DNA from: Liolophura sinensis
Lineage: Eukaryota > Mollusca > Polyplacophora > Chitonida > Chitonidae
Direction: 5' to 3'
NCBI RefSeq assembly: GCF_032854445.1
Contig: NC_088295.1
Coordinates: 12,883,385-12,947,384 of the forward strand
DNA: 64,000 nucleotides
The first letter of the stretch is position 1. Each line of letters opens with the position of its first letter. A model generated the notes under the pieces. It was not told the DNA's origin, ran no database searches, and was given only the letters and a program-made list of their open reading frames with translations. Shown here in pieces: positions 11,683-24,505 of the stretch. Made by a program: the position numbers and the translations under genes.

Positions 11683-13889
11683 ATTAAAGACAAAACATAA
11701 TGAGACTTCAAGTACTTGTACAAGTAAACTATAAGCATATAAAGGATTTTCAGACATACTGCAGCTGATGGAGTATATGCATGAGTACATGTACATGTTC
11801 ACTAGAGAAAGTATTTATAAGAAATGTTTCATGAATACAACATGTATGTATTTGTAATTATCATCATTCAGATCACGAATGTCTTGACCCCATAATGATT
11901 ATACCAAAATAGTTCTGTGACATTCTTCAACTAGGCCAGGAGCTATTGGCAAGGAGACTTGCACTGTTAATCAAAACAGTGCCACCCTAGACTAATGACA
12001 ACTACATGTATATGTACAGGTCAATCTGAGCGTACAGGTGCAATAGCAGACTAGTGGAAACATGGTGCAAAACTACAGCCATTATAAATACCTGACCAGC
12101 CCAGCAGCAGACTAGACTGCCCCCAGTCATACATACCCCCATACACATTTACATGTACGTGCATGCTGTACCAGTGACTGTGCATTGTAAAGTAGTTTTG
12201 TCAATTAAAGCATTAATACATGCCTTTAGTAATGATTTATGACTGTCAATTTTCATACATGGAGTCAAGAACATGTTAAACAATGCAAGGGAGCTATTAC
12301 AGTCTGTTCTGAGTCAATCAGTTTAGATTTATTCCCTTCAAAATGATCTGTAAAATTTGCATTACTGGTGCTGTTTATTCATTAAACATTGCTATGCAAT
12401 AAGCTTTTAAAATCTACCCTGTAATCAGAGTAGCCTAAGGCCCCGAGTCCCTACAATGGCTATAGCAACTGAGTCATCAAAATGGCTACAAAGATATAAT
12501 CAACATTTATTAGGCAACTAATTTCTCCGAACAAAAGTCAGGTTGTCTTGGCTGCGGTTTGTGAGGCCAGATTTCATATGATTAGCAATTATGTAGACGG
12601 TAATCACATTCGCAACATCACTGACAAAACACTATCTGCCTGCTGCGTATTTGTTTGGGTAATAAACGGAATATCAGGTTTAACAGCTAAAGTGCTGGCT
12701 TGCACTGCACGCTCCAATGTGGCTGTTTACTTTGTCATAGGGTTAGTACACTCTAAACAGGCAAAATATTATAGACTACATAAACCCAATTCTGCAGTAC
12801 TACTGCATGCACAGACAAACAGGAGTTAATAATCCTTGTCTGGCAGCAGGATCATCACATGGGATATCATATAAAACACAAGTACCTAAAATATATACCA
12901 GAAGCTATAGCCAAGCTGTTGACAGTCAGAAATGTATTATGTAATATTTCAGTGATGAAAAAATTTAACCGGGACAGTTTCATAACATTTACAAATAAAG
13001 AGTGATAAAAGACAGGATCACAGAAGTGAATGCATTATAGACGGCATGTGCCAGTTGTACAGGTTAAGGTCATATTGAGCATGATAGAGAATATAGTACA
13101 GACTGATGCAGAACACACTACACAAATTTCAAACATGTGTACAGTACATGTCCATATCACTATAGGACATAGAGTTAAAGCCTGTAAACTATTTACATGT
13201 ACTACCAATTCCGCATCATAAGAAAAATCAATGACATCTTAGATAAAATTTATATGTAAAAAGTCATACTCTGACGAGTTCTTTGGTTATAAAGTTTAGG
13301 TTTACATTTAGGTGAAAGCATTAAAAAGATTAAAGCAACATGGAGACTATTTATAGTACATATATAAATATATTTTATACTGGTATTCTAAAGTCAGCAT
13401 TGGGAAAGAGAGGGGTGGCTTGACATAGCTTTGGCTGATATCTGCTTCCCTCAGATACTCATTAACTTTAAATAGTTAAGTTAAATGACAGATCAATTAA
13501 CAATACAGATCATGCACTGTGTCACTATCGCTAAATATCAGCACATTATTGGCACTGTGCTTAGTTAAATTTATCTTTATGAAAGACTTTAACATTACAG
13601 GATATGTTATAAGGAGATAAACATTGCATTCTTGGAACATTTCTGTGTGACAATGTGCATGGATACAACCAGGGAGAAACATGGCAGCTGAGCTGATAAC
13701 ACCAAGCTGATCATTCAAGATACTAGCTTTAAACACTTAATTTAGTTCAGTTCTCTCTTTTCTGCTTACCAAGATTGTATTTCATATATTTTCATAGAAT
13801 GCAGTAAAATTATAACAGTGTGGTGTACTGCTAGACAGAGCCTATGGTGCTTTCTATCAGGTCTGCAACAGTCTGTTGAGAAAGCTAGA

Positions 13890-14021
13890 GGGGCCCCGTT
13901 TTAAAAAGCGCATGTAGCGTTAAGTGCAAGTAGCTTCCATGGCGATCAGTACTGTAGGTATTGCGTCACCATGGTAGTTATGTGATTGTAGCGCTACCCG
14001 TGTTTTGTGAAACAGGGCCCC
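13890..14021. mobile_element. MITE-like element with GGGGCCC ends
   Basis: About 132 bp with ends GGGGCCCCGTTTTA and TGAAACAGGGCCCC, imperfect inverted repeats, and further partial palindromes around GTAGCGTTA and GTAGCGCTAC. No target-site duplication is clear. In mucin intron 1. Confidence 0.6.
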
Positions 14022-15130
14022 GGTTCATACTTAAGGTTTCGTCAGCATATAGAGACAGGGATTTTACAAAAGTCATTTAAAAAAAATTTAGTGATCTATT
14101 TGGATTCCGCGTGCTCTTAGGCTCAATTAAAAGTTGCTGTGCTCTATCTACCAATGAAATTTGAAAGCAGGACCTTCAAACGGGTTATGGCATACTTAAT
14201 GACATACTTCTTTGTTACGTTCCAGTATATTTTGTTTTTTTATTAGCAAAATAATGACATTAATATACATAGATTGATACAGCTATACGAATGAGGCCTA
14301 CTGAAATAGTATTTCAAAAATGAGAGAATATAAAAATATAAATATAAGTATTTCTAGATATGAAGACATCATAATTATGGCTCATTATCTACAACATTCA
14401 GACAGTGCATGGAGATGAGGAAGTTGCGAGAATACGAAACAGAACAAAAATAGCTGCACTTTTTCTATGGTAACATTATGGGAACAGGTTCTGAGTGTCT
14501 AGCAATTTACAAGGCAAGCATACATATGCGACGGTTGATTGGCCCAACAATACCGGTACATATACCTCACTTTTTCTATATCTAGAACAATGAATCAATT
14601 AATCAGTCAGTATATTAATTAGCAGATTTTGATTCTGCATTTTCCACAATGAGAATGAGCTAGATGTATAGGTATTTTCCATACTGCCTTGTTAATCTTC
14701 TTAAGCCATTGATTAATCATCACCAGAGCTGCACAGTTGACTGCTAATGAGCTAGGGACTGATGTAGTCTTGAGTAGAGTCTATTTAAGCTGATGTTATC
14801 TCTCAATGACACACCTGAGTAACTGACTCTACCTGCCTGACACACAAATTAGACAACTCCACCCTCATCGAACAGATTTTGTTGAAAACAAAGCTAAAAA
14901 ATTTGTTAAGCAGTATTTTGTGACAAAAGATGTAGTGATACTATACAAGTACTTCAAGTAACTTTATGCTTACTTTCCAATAAGGTTTCTGTGTTTATCC
15001 CTAGTCATGCTAGTGGTTTACTTCACAGTTTTTTCTCAATGTTTACATGAATGTGATATCTTCTATAAAAATGCAAATGAGAAAAAATATGGACATATGA
15101 ATATATCACCTTACACAGTTCACTGATACA

Positions 15131-15487
15131 GTGAGTGAGTGAGTGAGGGCTTGGGCTTTATCATCTTACTTAACAATGTTTCAGTCATATGATGACAAAG
15201 GAGTCCTCAGAGTGCATGTAATATGCCTCCTTTGTTGCAGGACAGATCTCCACTGCTCTTTTATCTAATGTTGAGACGACTTACCCAAGGCAAGAAAGCC
15301 ACCCCGCCTGAGCCATTATACTGATGTGGGTCAACCAAGCGTTGCACTATCCCTTCAACACTGAATGCCAAGCGAGGAAGTTATAACTTCCTCTTTTAAT
15401 GTCTTAGGTTTGACCCAACCCAGGATTGACCGTGGATCTAACACCTCCCGAAGCGGTCACTCTACCAACTGTGCTATCGAGACCGGT
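15131..15487 (-). mobile_element. tRNA-derived SINE, second copy of the CACTCACTCA-tailed family
   Basis: Same order as the 11.2-kb copy: head with ATAGCACAGTTGGTAGAG, body with GAAGTTATAACTTCCTC, tail of CACTC units. It is more diverged and I saw no clear target-site duplication. Also in mucin intron 1, same orientation. Confidence 0.88.
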
Positions 15488-16504
15488 ATATGTTGCCTTA
15501 ATCCTGGATGCTACTGTTACACACCAGTGATGTATGATATCTAGAGGCAACCCGCCTGGGTCACTTTATTCTAAACATGTTTGGTTGACATGAGCATGAA
15601 CTATGAGCAATTCAGTCAGTCGTCTAAGAAAAGAGGTGAAGGATCATGGAAGTGAAAACATGCAGCTTACTGGGAAGTTGTCATAATGACCTTAAAATCC
15701 TGATTCCATGTAACAATATCAGCCTTATCAAACGTATAAAACAGAAATTCAAAACGACATTGAATAACGACTTCGTACATTCAATAATTAACTTAAACAT
15801 ATTCAGGTCCAGATATAAATTGTAGATGAAATCTACTCCAGTGAAGTTCAACCTGTTCAAACCCATTTCAAGGGTCTTCATCTTCTAAACTGTTATTTGT
15901 AAAGCTGGCCAACAAAATCTTTAACATGCAGCTAAGATAAATTCATAGACCAACTTGAAGTGGAGAAGGGTAGACACAATTAATGACACAGATCCATCAC
16001 AACCAATACTATTATAAATATCCCAAATATTTAGCTAAAAAGGTAGGCAACTAACCAACAAACTAAGAGCCAGTCTTACTGAGATGTATTTTGTTGTGAA
16101 TTTGCCAGACCTCAATGATTTTGAATAGGCATGGTTAAGATAGGTGTGGCCTTATAGGCATATACCAGTATTACAACAGCTAGGTCATCTGCCACAAGTG
16201 TATACCAACAGTGCCTGTAACTGCTGTGACAAAGGCAGTTATATAGACCAGGTATTAATGTACTCTCTATATGGCACAAAAGAATCATTGCGCAAACTGA
16301 TGACTCAAATGTAAGACTACTGAGCTTAAGTACATATGGTATATGTGATGAAAATATGTAGGTAATCTAATCAGAAATAGTTCCTGCTTTCAATCATTAT
16401 CTACACACAATCTTACCCTCTGCATCGTTGCTCATTATGTTTTTTTTTTTTTACCAATAATTGTGACAATTTACGATAACTGAGATTATCATAAAATATA
16501 GCTG

Positions 16505-16565
16505 AAATAATGATACTGATAATGAAATAATGATACTGATAATGAAATAATGATACTGATAATGA
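16505..16565. repeat. 20-bp tandem repeat, three units
   Basis: GAAATAATGATACTGATAAT repeated three times without change. Confidence 0.95.
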
Positions 16566-17236
16566 AAGTTCTCTTCTGTCACATTCACCAATTTTTTAAA
16601 ATATTGCTATGGGAAACGGAAGCATTCAGTCAAGCAATCATGTAGTAATGCACCTAAACTGATGCCATGTCTTAATCCAGCTGTAGCTGTGTGTTTCATT
16701 AGTTTCTCATTATGTATACATCTGTGTTGATCTGTCATCTCTCATTCAACAGGAGGAAAATACAGCAATAATCATAAATACTGGCAGAGACAAACGATAA
16801 AAAAACAAAAATAAAAACCACTAAAATTGACAAATTAAAATATGACAGGTGTTTTATGCAATACTCACTTACATATTTCACTTATTCAACGGGACACACT
16901 GTAAGAGCAATTAAACTATTACCCATCCAGTTATAGCCTAGTAACAGTACTATAGCTTCTACTTGACCTCTCAGGCACATTATTTGAGGCGCCAACGTAA
17001 GCCGTCGACCGTGTAAAGATACGTAATTAGGCCTTCAGAAACACAGCAAAACTTAATTATCATAAGCAGTAACCATACTTCAGACACAGATAAATGTATA
17101 TAGCATAGGTCTACAAACACTTGTTACTTTCTTTTCCAATTCGAATTACCTGATTATTATTTGCAATTGTGTACAACCTGAATCGCTGCAAAAATTACAA
17201 CCGTGTGTATCAAGTCTATATTACAGATAATCTTAC

Positions 17237-17318
17237 CTGTAGTTACAGCTGACTGGCCTGAAGACAGGGATATTACCACAGTCAAGCAACCGAGCAGTAA
17301 GATGGTCCAGCCCGGCAT
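17237..17318 (-). CDS. Membrane mucin, exon 1 (start codon and signal peptide)
   Basis: The first coding exon starts at the ATG at 17,318 and ends before a GTAAGA donor at 17,236. It encodes 27 residues plus one base. The peptide begins MPGWTILLLGCLTVVISLSS, a classic secretory signal with a short start, a hydrophobic core and small residues; cleavage is likely after Gly21 or nearby. The intron is phase 1. The leftover G joins CC at 8,770 to give Ala, so the frame continues exactly into the mucin exon. The surrounding 17,320-17,650 DNA is richer in CpG than the rest and probably holds the 5' UTR and promoter. Intron 1 would be about 8.5 kb. The signal peptide and phase match are seen in sequence; the exon pairing is inference. 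Confidence 0.82.
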
Positions 17319-17781
17319 CTTCACCACGCAGTGTGCGATGGGGACTCACAACGGCTAATCACCGCGGGGGGCACCAGTCGAAGAGACGATCACTGCTACA
17401 CACAATCCGTATCGTAACTCACCGCCAACAGACTGAAAAATGGTTAAAATGAAGTTAACTATAATATGCCACGACAGATCTACGCACGACGTTGGCGACT
17501 CGGCGCGAAATGATGTTTGTAGAGCAGTTCCGAGAATGACGTATATCGCTTCTCGTCTCGTTCTGCCAGTTGACACAGACACACGTGCGTGACGTTAGAG
17601 GGCCTGAGGGCGACATCCGGGTGATTTCACAACTCACCTGTCAAGGGGAGGTAACGCCGTCATTGACTTACCTGAGAAATTGCCCAGGTGTTTTCTATGA
17701 ACAGAATAATGCGCGACGTTATATTATAGCATATTCGACAATGTGGTTATACTGGTAAAAGCGATTATCTTTACTGAAACG

Positions 17782-17854
17782 ATGATATATGTTAAGGACC
17801 TTCTGGAATGCAACCAAACATACTGCTACATCAACGATCAAGACATCATAGCAG
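17782..17854 (+). CDS. Candidate first coding exon of a divergent gene (unrecognised)
   Basis: ATG at 17,782 opens MIYVKDLLECNQTYCYINDQ, then DIIA and a GCAG|GTAACT donor at 17,855 (phase 1). It faces away from the mucin start about 460 bp off, as a bidirectional promoter might allow. In the right phase, the next strong acceptor (a long T tract ending TTTTTCAG at 23,039) gives GSPEHGAGHLLTYDSSYMRV and a stop at 23,114, a 49-residue product. The frame is also open upstream of the ATG, and I know no family, so this may be chance. Confidence 0.2.
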
Positions 17855-17859
17855 GTAAC

Positions 17860-19791
17860 TCGACACTTAATTATTGTACAATCTAATGTACAAATGAACG
17901 TTTTTAATGTCTGGAATTATAGTAATTCGATGGCGTGTATGAAGTTTTTTGACAAAACTTCTCCGATTTTCTCTTATACCGGTTAATATGCATGATTTAT
18001 TCAAATTTTAAGAAACAAACCGAAGTGATAGTCGATTAAGTAAAGCTTAAAGGAGAGAACGTAAGCTTTGCCAAGCAAAAAGGAGGAAATCATGGATTTC
18101 TCAAATTTAGTGAACTTGGATATGTGTCCTTTATTTAATATTCCACCATGTACGGTTTGATGCTGAAGTATTTTTCTCACTCATAAGTTTCCCACTGATG
18201 AATAATTTACTTTTGTCGTGGAGTATTTGTAGGTTCTCATTTGTGGAAAAACCGTTATAAACACCATTAATATTATGTCTCTACGGTCAAAAAAAACTGT
18301 TAATTGGCAAGAAAGTTACCCTTACAAAGAAAGTATTAAGCGCATTGAATATTCTTATTGCCTTGGCGAAGTGGTTTGTCCACACAGAACTCCCCATGGA
18401 TCACCATGATTTTATAGGTTAATTGCCTGAACGCATACTCAGAGTCCCACGCTATATTTATGTCCCGGATGTTACGTTAATACGTAATACATTAAGATGA
18501 ATGCAATGGAAAAGATGAGGAGAGGGGATATTTAGGCTTGCGCGGGAAAATTTTTGAATAAAAAGAAGAGATATTGTATTTTGAGCTTAGGGCTATTCAT
18601 GTATTTCACTGCACTGATGAACGCAAGTCGGTTTGTTGACAATATAAACTGTATTCACTAAAACTGTGGTCGTGGTAAAACGATGAAAGATAAAACATTA
18701 AATTGTATTCGCATGTAAGAAACAATATTGACAATAAAATCTAACGACTGGTAATGACATCGTCCACGATATAAAATGACGAACAGTGATTGTGAAAAAG
18801 TCTCTACACGTAAGTCTCAAATGATTGGTAGGCCTACACCTTTATCACAAGTTCTCACAGGATTTCCTATATATTGTCAATCCAAGCGACCTACTTTTCC
18901 TCGCAAATGCCACTTTGACTTGTACTGTTAAATCAGATAAAATAAACAATTATACTTTTTAACACACACCGTCCAAACTTGAATTCAGACAGAAAATAAA
19001 TAATGACACATTCTGGTACAGCAATTGGAGGTCACGGTAATGGGCAACCGAAACACATACGTACATGTCCATTCCACAATGACGTGTTTGGAGCTTGGCC
19101 AACATTTCAAACGTGACCACAACGTTTATTTTGTTGATGTTATGAGTGAAAATGTGAAAAGTGTAATAAATGTTTCTTCATACATACAAATCCACCACAC
19201 ACAACATCCACCACAGCCAGGGTATTATATTACATTTTAAAGTTTCGACGTTAGATTGCTAAATACGCGTTTTTGGAATAGGCCCCAATTTCTCCAGACA
19301 ATGACAGCAGATAAAAATGAAAAAAAGGTTAATGCATTAATGTCCTCACCCACTTAACATTTTTTACATTAACGAGGAAGGGAATGATGTATAGCGGATG
19401 ACTCCAGGTCTTTGACCTGCTGACTGAGACTCTAATGTTTGCTTATTGTTCGGAGATTCCGAACGAACAAAATGGCACTATATACCCGGACACGATGGTG
19501 ACAAAACCCCATTAATATCTTTATACTCATCCATATGTATTTGGAAAATGTCCGCATAATTTGTCCTCTGTACATCTACAAAAGACGTGCACAATGAAAA
19601 GGCCGCTTTGACCTCGTCAAAGTAAAAGCTATACATGTGTTATTTATAGGATGGATTATTTATTCAAACTAGTTCTGAAGTTTACTTTGATGACTTGCAT
19701 GTTTAGACTTATGCACATTTGGTGAAAATTAGAGTCTATTTATCCACGCACAGCGGTATAGCATATCCATGCACGTGACATCACGTGCACC
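17860..19791. other. Non-coding stretch
   Basis: No recognisable exon or repeat. Frames are short. Confidence 0.5.
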
Positions 19792-20134
19792 GGGCCCGGT
19801 TGTTCAAAACTGTTTTAAGACTTACGACTAGATCTAACTTTAAGCATTCCTTCAATTTTGACCCAGCCTGAAAAAAATGTGTACCAGTATATTAACTATG
19901 AACTAAAATTGTTGCTGCGCTATACTTTCTTCCTATATTGAACTTTAAGCCATTCCTTCATTTTGTACCTAGCCTGAAAAAATGTGCACCAGTATATTAA
20001 ACATGAACCAAAGCTGTTGCTGTTATACTTTGACTTTAGAAAATTGCATACGGTGCTGAGTTTGGCTAAATTTTTAAATAAAAAATATGACTTAATACCA
20101 GTATTAGCTAATACACTTTCGAACAACTGGGCCC
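19792..20134. mobile_element. MITE-like element with GGGCCCGGTTGTTC ends and internal duplication
   Basis: A 343-bp element bounded by GGGCCCGGTTGTTCAAAA and its inverted near-copy TTTCGAACAACTGGGCCC (16 of 18 matching). Inside, a roughly 100-bp segment containing CTTTAAGC, ATTCCTTCA and CCAGTATATTAA occurs twice in tandem with several differences. Confidence 0.72.
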
Positions 20135-20696
20135 AGGCCTTTAGGCTTTCAGACGGTATAGGAACACTGTATAGGGCGTGATCATGTAGCGCATGTAGGC
20201 GCTACTGATCGCTTCATGCACGCGGATAATTGATACTGTATTGCATATATGTAGAGTTTAAATGAAACCAGCGTGTGGTAGACATAGGTAATAATTTTGT
20301 CATCTTGCATGTGTCTTTGTATAACATAAGATGTAGTTATGCCTCACATGTGCCACATCACTTTTAAATGGGATTTCACTATACCTATGGTGTTACTGCA
20401 TGTAGGCATGAGTTAACTCACATAACAAAGTTTGGATTACGGCGCAAATCTTGTAAATCACGTATATATGTACGTTGCCAAATGTTACTGTTCCCAGTGA
20501 GAAAGTTTTCAGCAACGTGGTCAAAAAGCTGTGCGAGCTTTAATCTAGAGTGTTCGGTGTATTTAATTATTTTTTGTGGAGAGTTGCGCCTTACTCCATA
20601 ATATTTTATATACAACGGCGGCCAGCATTATGGTATCAGTGAACATGCAGCGATAAAATTGCGCACAAGCAAAGTATACGTGTTTGCGTGTATGTT

Positions 20697-20848
20697 TTTA
20701 TTTATTTATTTAATTATTTATTTACGCCGTACTCCCGAATATTTCAACATTATCCGGCGGCATTCAGCATTATTGAGGGAGGAAACGGAAAGGACGCCAG
20801 CATGGGCTGGAATTGAACTCACAGCGGCCGCATCGGTCTGACGGCGTA
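20697..20848 (-). mobile_element. SINE, TTACGCCGTACT family, with part of the head
   Basis: Includes tail, TTACGCCGTACTCCCGAATA, GAGGGAGGAAACGG, and a head part with the B-box region (GGAATTGAACTC on the plus strand). Confidence 0.85.
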
Positions 20849-21068
20849 ACAGTCATTGTTCTTCAAGTCGAAATCACACTTTAGAGCGAGATTTGCAGGT
20901 TATCGGATAGGCTCGTGTTTACGTGTCGGTCCTATCATTTTGAATTAAATTCACGCTGGGAAAAAGCGGGATTTCGCATTACATGAACTAAATGCATGGG
21001 TCGCCTGCATTGGTCATTGTGCCGCGCTGGCACGTAAATTACTCGGCTTGTCTCATCGAGAACTACAG

Positions 21069-21170
<102 letters not shown>

Positions 21171-21174
21171 TGAA

Positions 21175-23030
21175 GATAAAATCTGAGATAATATCATGAT
21201 ATCAGAGGATGCAGATGAAAAAATCAGAGAAAAAGAACATGAACTAGAATCTTTGGTATAACTAACGTCAATGCAGTCCTCTAAACAAACAATGGAGAGA
21301 ATAAGTGATGGAATTATATTAAATAAATTGTTACTGAGGGAACTACATCAATTTCTTACCCTTCAGAAGATTATATTTGAACTTCGGTTACCAAAATTAC
21401 ACCATACTGGTGGCACTGGCGGATAAAACGTTTTTCTCGAGTTATTTTAAATTCTTGGTAAATTCTTGATTGCTCTAATTGAATGTGGTTCTTCCCCTGC
21501 ACAGTTTGTGGAAAAGAGAGAATTACTAAAGCTGGCTGTTCTTTTTGGAAACTTGCTAGTGGTTTGTTGTTCTGATTTGATGCGGGTTACGCTGATGTGT
21601 TTGTGGTGGTAGTTTATTTTCAAATACTTTGCTTGATCCATTAATGATGTGATTTTGAATGAATAGTAGGCGATGTATATAGCGTCGTATACCCTCTTGT
21701 ACGAAACCTGATTCTTCGTTCAGTAGGTTAGAAACAACGCTCAAGTTGTATACCGTTCTCTTGCCACAGGCCGCGAGGAGAGATGTCCTCATCCGGCTTC
21801 TATAGCTTGTCGCTGATTCGTACGAGAGAAGTGCACACATTTCCGCTGTCTCGAATCTGTTACAGGGTGTAAATTACATGGCTCAACGAAGAAAATGATG
21901 CATGGTGAAAGCGAAAGATTCTTTTGTCCTCACTGCGTATAATTTGAAACTCCAATACCCAGTTTTGAGATACTCGATTCCGCTCTTCCTTGGTTTCTCC
22001 GTGATATACTCAATAAGTTTGCAGTTGATGGAATGGGTTTTTTTTTGGAGAATGACACATAAGCACACTGTAGACGTTAAATGTTATTAGCAAGAAACAA
22101 AAATGATCAGATCATACATAGTGTATCACATGTGTATCCCATATATAAGGTTCTTCTGTCCATATTTTAGCCTACGTTATGTTTAGTATTGACAGCCGAA
22201 GGTTCGAAGATGTTGACATTTACTCTGATTTGTGTAACAGTAAGGTCGTAACGAGCTTTATTGACCTATATATAGGCTACGCCGGTTCATGTTTGGAAAA
22301 CCGAAACTACCTCCCTGTCTCAGGTATATACCTAACAAACCTTTTGAATTAAAGCCGTAGGTAAAGTATATGTATATGAATATTACAGTTCAGATTTACC
22401 GGCAAGTGATCTTGAATTCCTCATGGTAAGCATCCATGTAGTTAGCCCATATACAGCAGGTTTACTTTTACCCCTTTTTGACACCCTCATTAAGGGCTGT
22501 TTCATTGCTCGAAACACTTCTATAGTCGCAGCATTTTAGCTAAGAGTGTAAGGATGTATGGTCATATCAGTCTGTCTGAATGAATGACTGGGGTCTGACT
22601 TCACATATTGGCGGTGTTTCAAACAAATCGTGATGTCCTTGCCAGTCTGAATTTATAGGCCTTTCTGCATCCCAGTATACTCAAACTGATATTGCTTGGC
22701 TGCATGCACAGTTTTAGGAAATATTCTAAGCCATTAAACGCCATGAAATTCACCAGTTGTCTACCTACATTTGTTAACTTCTTGGACGACGTGATTTCTC
22801 GTCATTAGTCTTATTGCGTGTACACCGTTACCAATTACAGTCACACAGACTCAAATATATTTTCCACTGATTTTATTTACAAATTTAGCACAAAATCCAC
22901 TGGTTGCCAAAATTTATAGAATACTATGTATTTGAAAAAAACAAACTGTAGGCCTACTTTACCGAACATCATAATAAACACAGTATCGGAGGAAGATAGC
23001 CAAGTACTCGACATCACTTTTTTATTTTTT
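21175..23030. other. Stretch without a recognised gene
   Basis: A 94-codon minus-strand frame at 21,556-21,840 (MCALLSYESATSYRSRMRTS...) has no family that I recognise and no convincing splice sites. The rest appears non-coding. Confidence 0.4.
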
Positions 23031-23039
23031 GTTTTTCAG

Positions 23040-23116
23040 GTAGCCCTGAACATGGCGCTGGGCATTTATTGACATACGATTCAAGTTATATGAGAGTTAC
23101 CTCCCTTCCAACATAA
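23040..23116 (+). CDS. Candidate second exon paired with 17,782 (unrecognised)
   Basis: Preceded by one of the strongest pyrimidine tracts in the window. It has 25 codons to TAA in the phase left by the 17,782 exon. A short product and a link across 5 kb make this speculative. Confidence 0.18.
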
Positions 23117-23654
23117 CAACACAGCCCAACCTGAACCACAGTTTTTAAAACCATTTATATATTAACACTAATGTTGTGCGATGAAAAAATAAAATAAAAA
23201 AAGAATAAATCATGAAACTATATATGTATATATATTCGAGATTCATCGATGTCAAAATACCACCTATGTACATGCATATGCTCATGCACCACGCACAGGC
23301 CTGTAGTAGGCCTAGCCTATGTTAAGTAATTTTGCCGTTTCAGCTCTCAACAACATTTTTGATATTGTATGGCTATTGATGAATCAGTTTTCGTAATACG
23401 GACACAGTCAATTGAAAACAAAAATACATATCATGAGACAGTGAGCAAATGTCAGAGAATCTTGATGATAAATGACTGGTAACACTGTACAGTTTGAAGG
23501 TAAACCCGGCTCAGTTCTCCAGGCGCACCGACATGCTGCGTCACCTGATAGCAGCCTGAGCGAGGTACCACATGTCAGATGTTGAACTAAAATGCCATTC
23601 TAGATGATGACACTATACGACATTTCTAGGGAGCGTAAATGAATTTTAATTTCA

Positions 23655-23800
23655 TAGAATTTATTGATTTATTTACTTATTTAACTGGTGTTTTACGCCG
23701 TACTCAAGAATATTTCACTCACACAAAGGCGGCCAGCATTATTTTTGGGAGCAAATCCCGGGGGAAACCCACGATCCCACGCATAGAATTGAAACATCAC
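23655..23800 (-). mobile_element. SINE copy in the 3' UTR of the claudin-like gene
   Basis: It carries the window's common SINE body (on the plus strand TTACGCCGTACTCAAGAATA, then GGCGGCCAGCATTA) and tail (TTTATT repeats). It is oriented like the gene, and the tail provides two AATAAA hexamers on the gene strand about 150 bases after the stop codon. The head is decayed. Confidence 0.8.
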
Positions 23801-23823
23801 TGAGAATTGCGCCTCCAACATGT

Positions 23824-24056
23824 TCACAGCCGGTATTGCTTGTCTGAATAGTAATAATAGTCACTTTTGTCATAAGCAAAGCGGTACAGGAATAAGAAAA
23901 TTGCACTTTGACACAGGCAAAGACCCGTGGAAACCCATGACAACACAAATGACCAATCATAATAGCGCAAGTCGGACTTCCTGTATGTGTCACGTGACTC
24001 CTCCTCCAGATCTCGGAGAGCTATGAAACAGATCCCACCTGCCATTCCCGCAATGG
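23824..24056 (-). CDS. PMP22/claudin-superfamily protein, exon 4 (helix 4 and C-terminus)
   Basis: The acceptor CTTTGTTTCAG ends at 24,057. CC completes Thr160, and the frame runs 76 more codons to TGA at 23,826-23,824. It encodes the end of helix 3 (IAGMAGGICFIAL), an acidic loop (LEEESRD), helix 4 (WSFVLSWVSTGLCLCQSAIF) and a Tyr-rich tail that finishes KSDYYYYSDKQYRL. The YYDWSF...W pattern before helix 4 is typical of claudin-like proteins. The tail has no classical PDZ ligand. A SINE copy in the same orientation starts right after the stop and may form much of the 3' UTR. Confidence 0.85.
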
Positions 24057-24505
24057 CTGAAACAAAGAATGAAGAATCGATAAGATGATATCGGTTAGGT
24101 GAAAAATATATTGCGCCAATGGGTCCCATATCCAGTGAAACATTGTCATACAAATATGCATGATACAAACATAAACGCCCGTATACAATAGGCTACGGAA
24201 AAGCAAATATTACTGTGTAAACCACGACCATCCAACTTCAAAGTAACACAGAGGAAAATATGTTACGGATCACCAGAGGACGGTTACAAGATGACTACAA
24301 CAACCAGCTTATTCTTCAAGCTATACCTTACTCGTACATGATAGGCGATAAAAATGAAATGAATTCTTTCATAAAGCAGCGGCAAATAAATCAAGATGAG
24401 AGACTATTTATAGAAATGTGTAGCATCTGATAAGATGAGAAATAAACTTTACGTCATAGGGCCTACATAATTAAAAACAGAAATGAATGATATGACTGTA
24501 TTTAC

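Larger units (their letters stand above)
8771..17236 (-). other. Mucin intron 1
   Basis: An 8.5-kb intron holding three SINEs, one MITE-like element and a TA tract. I found no additional exon with matching phase and clear splice sites; a small missed exon is possible. Confidence 0.55.
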
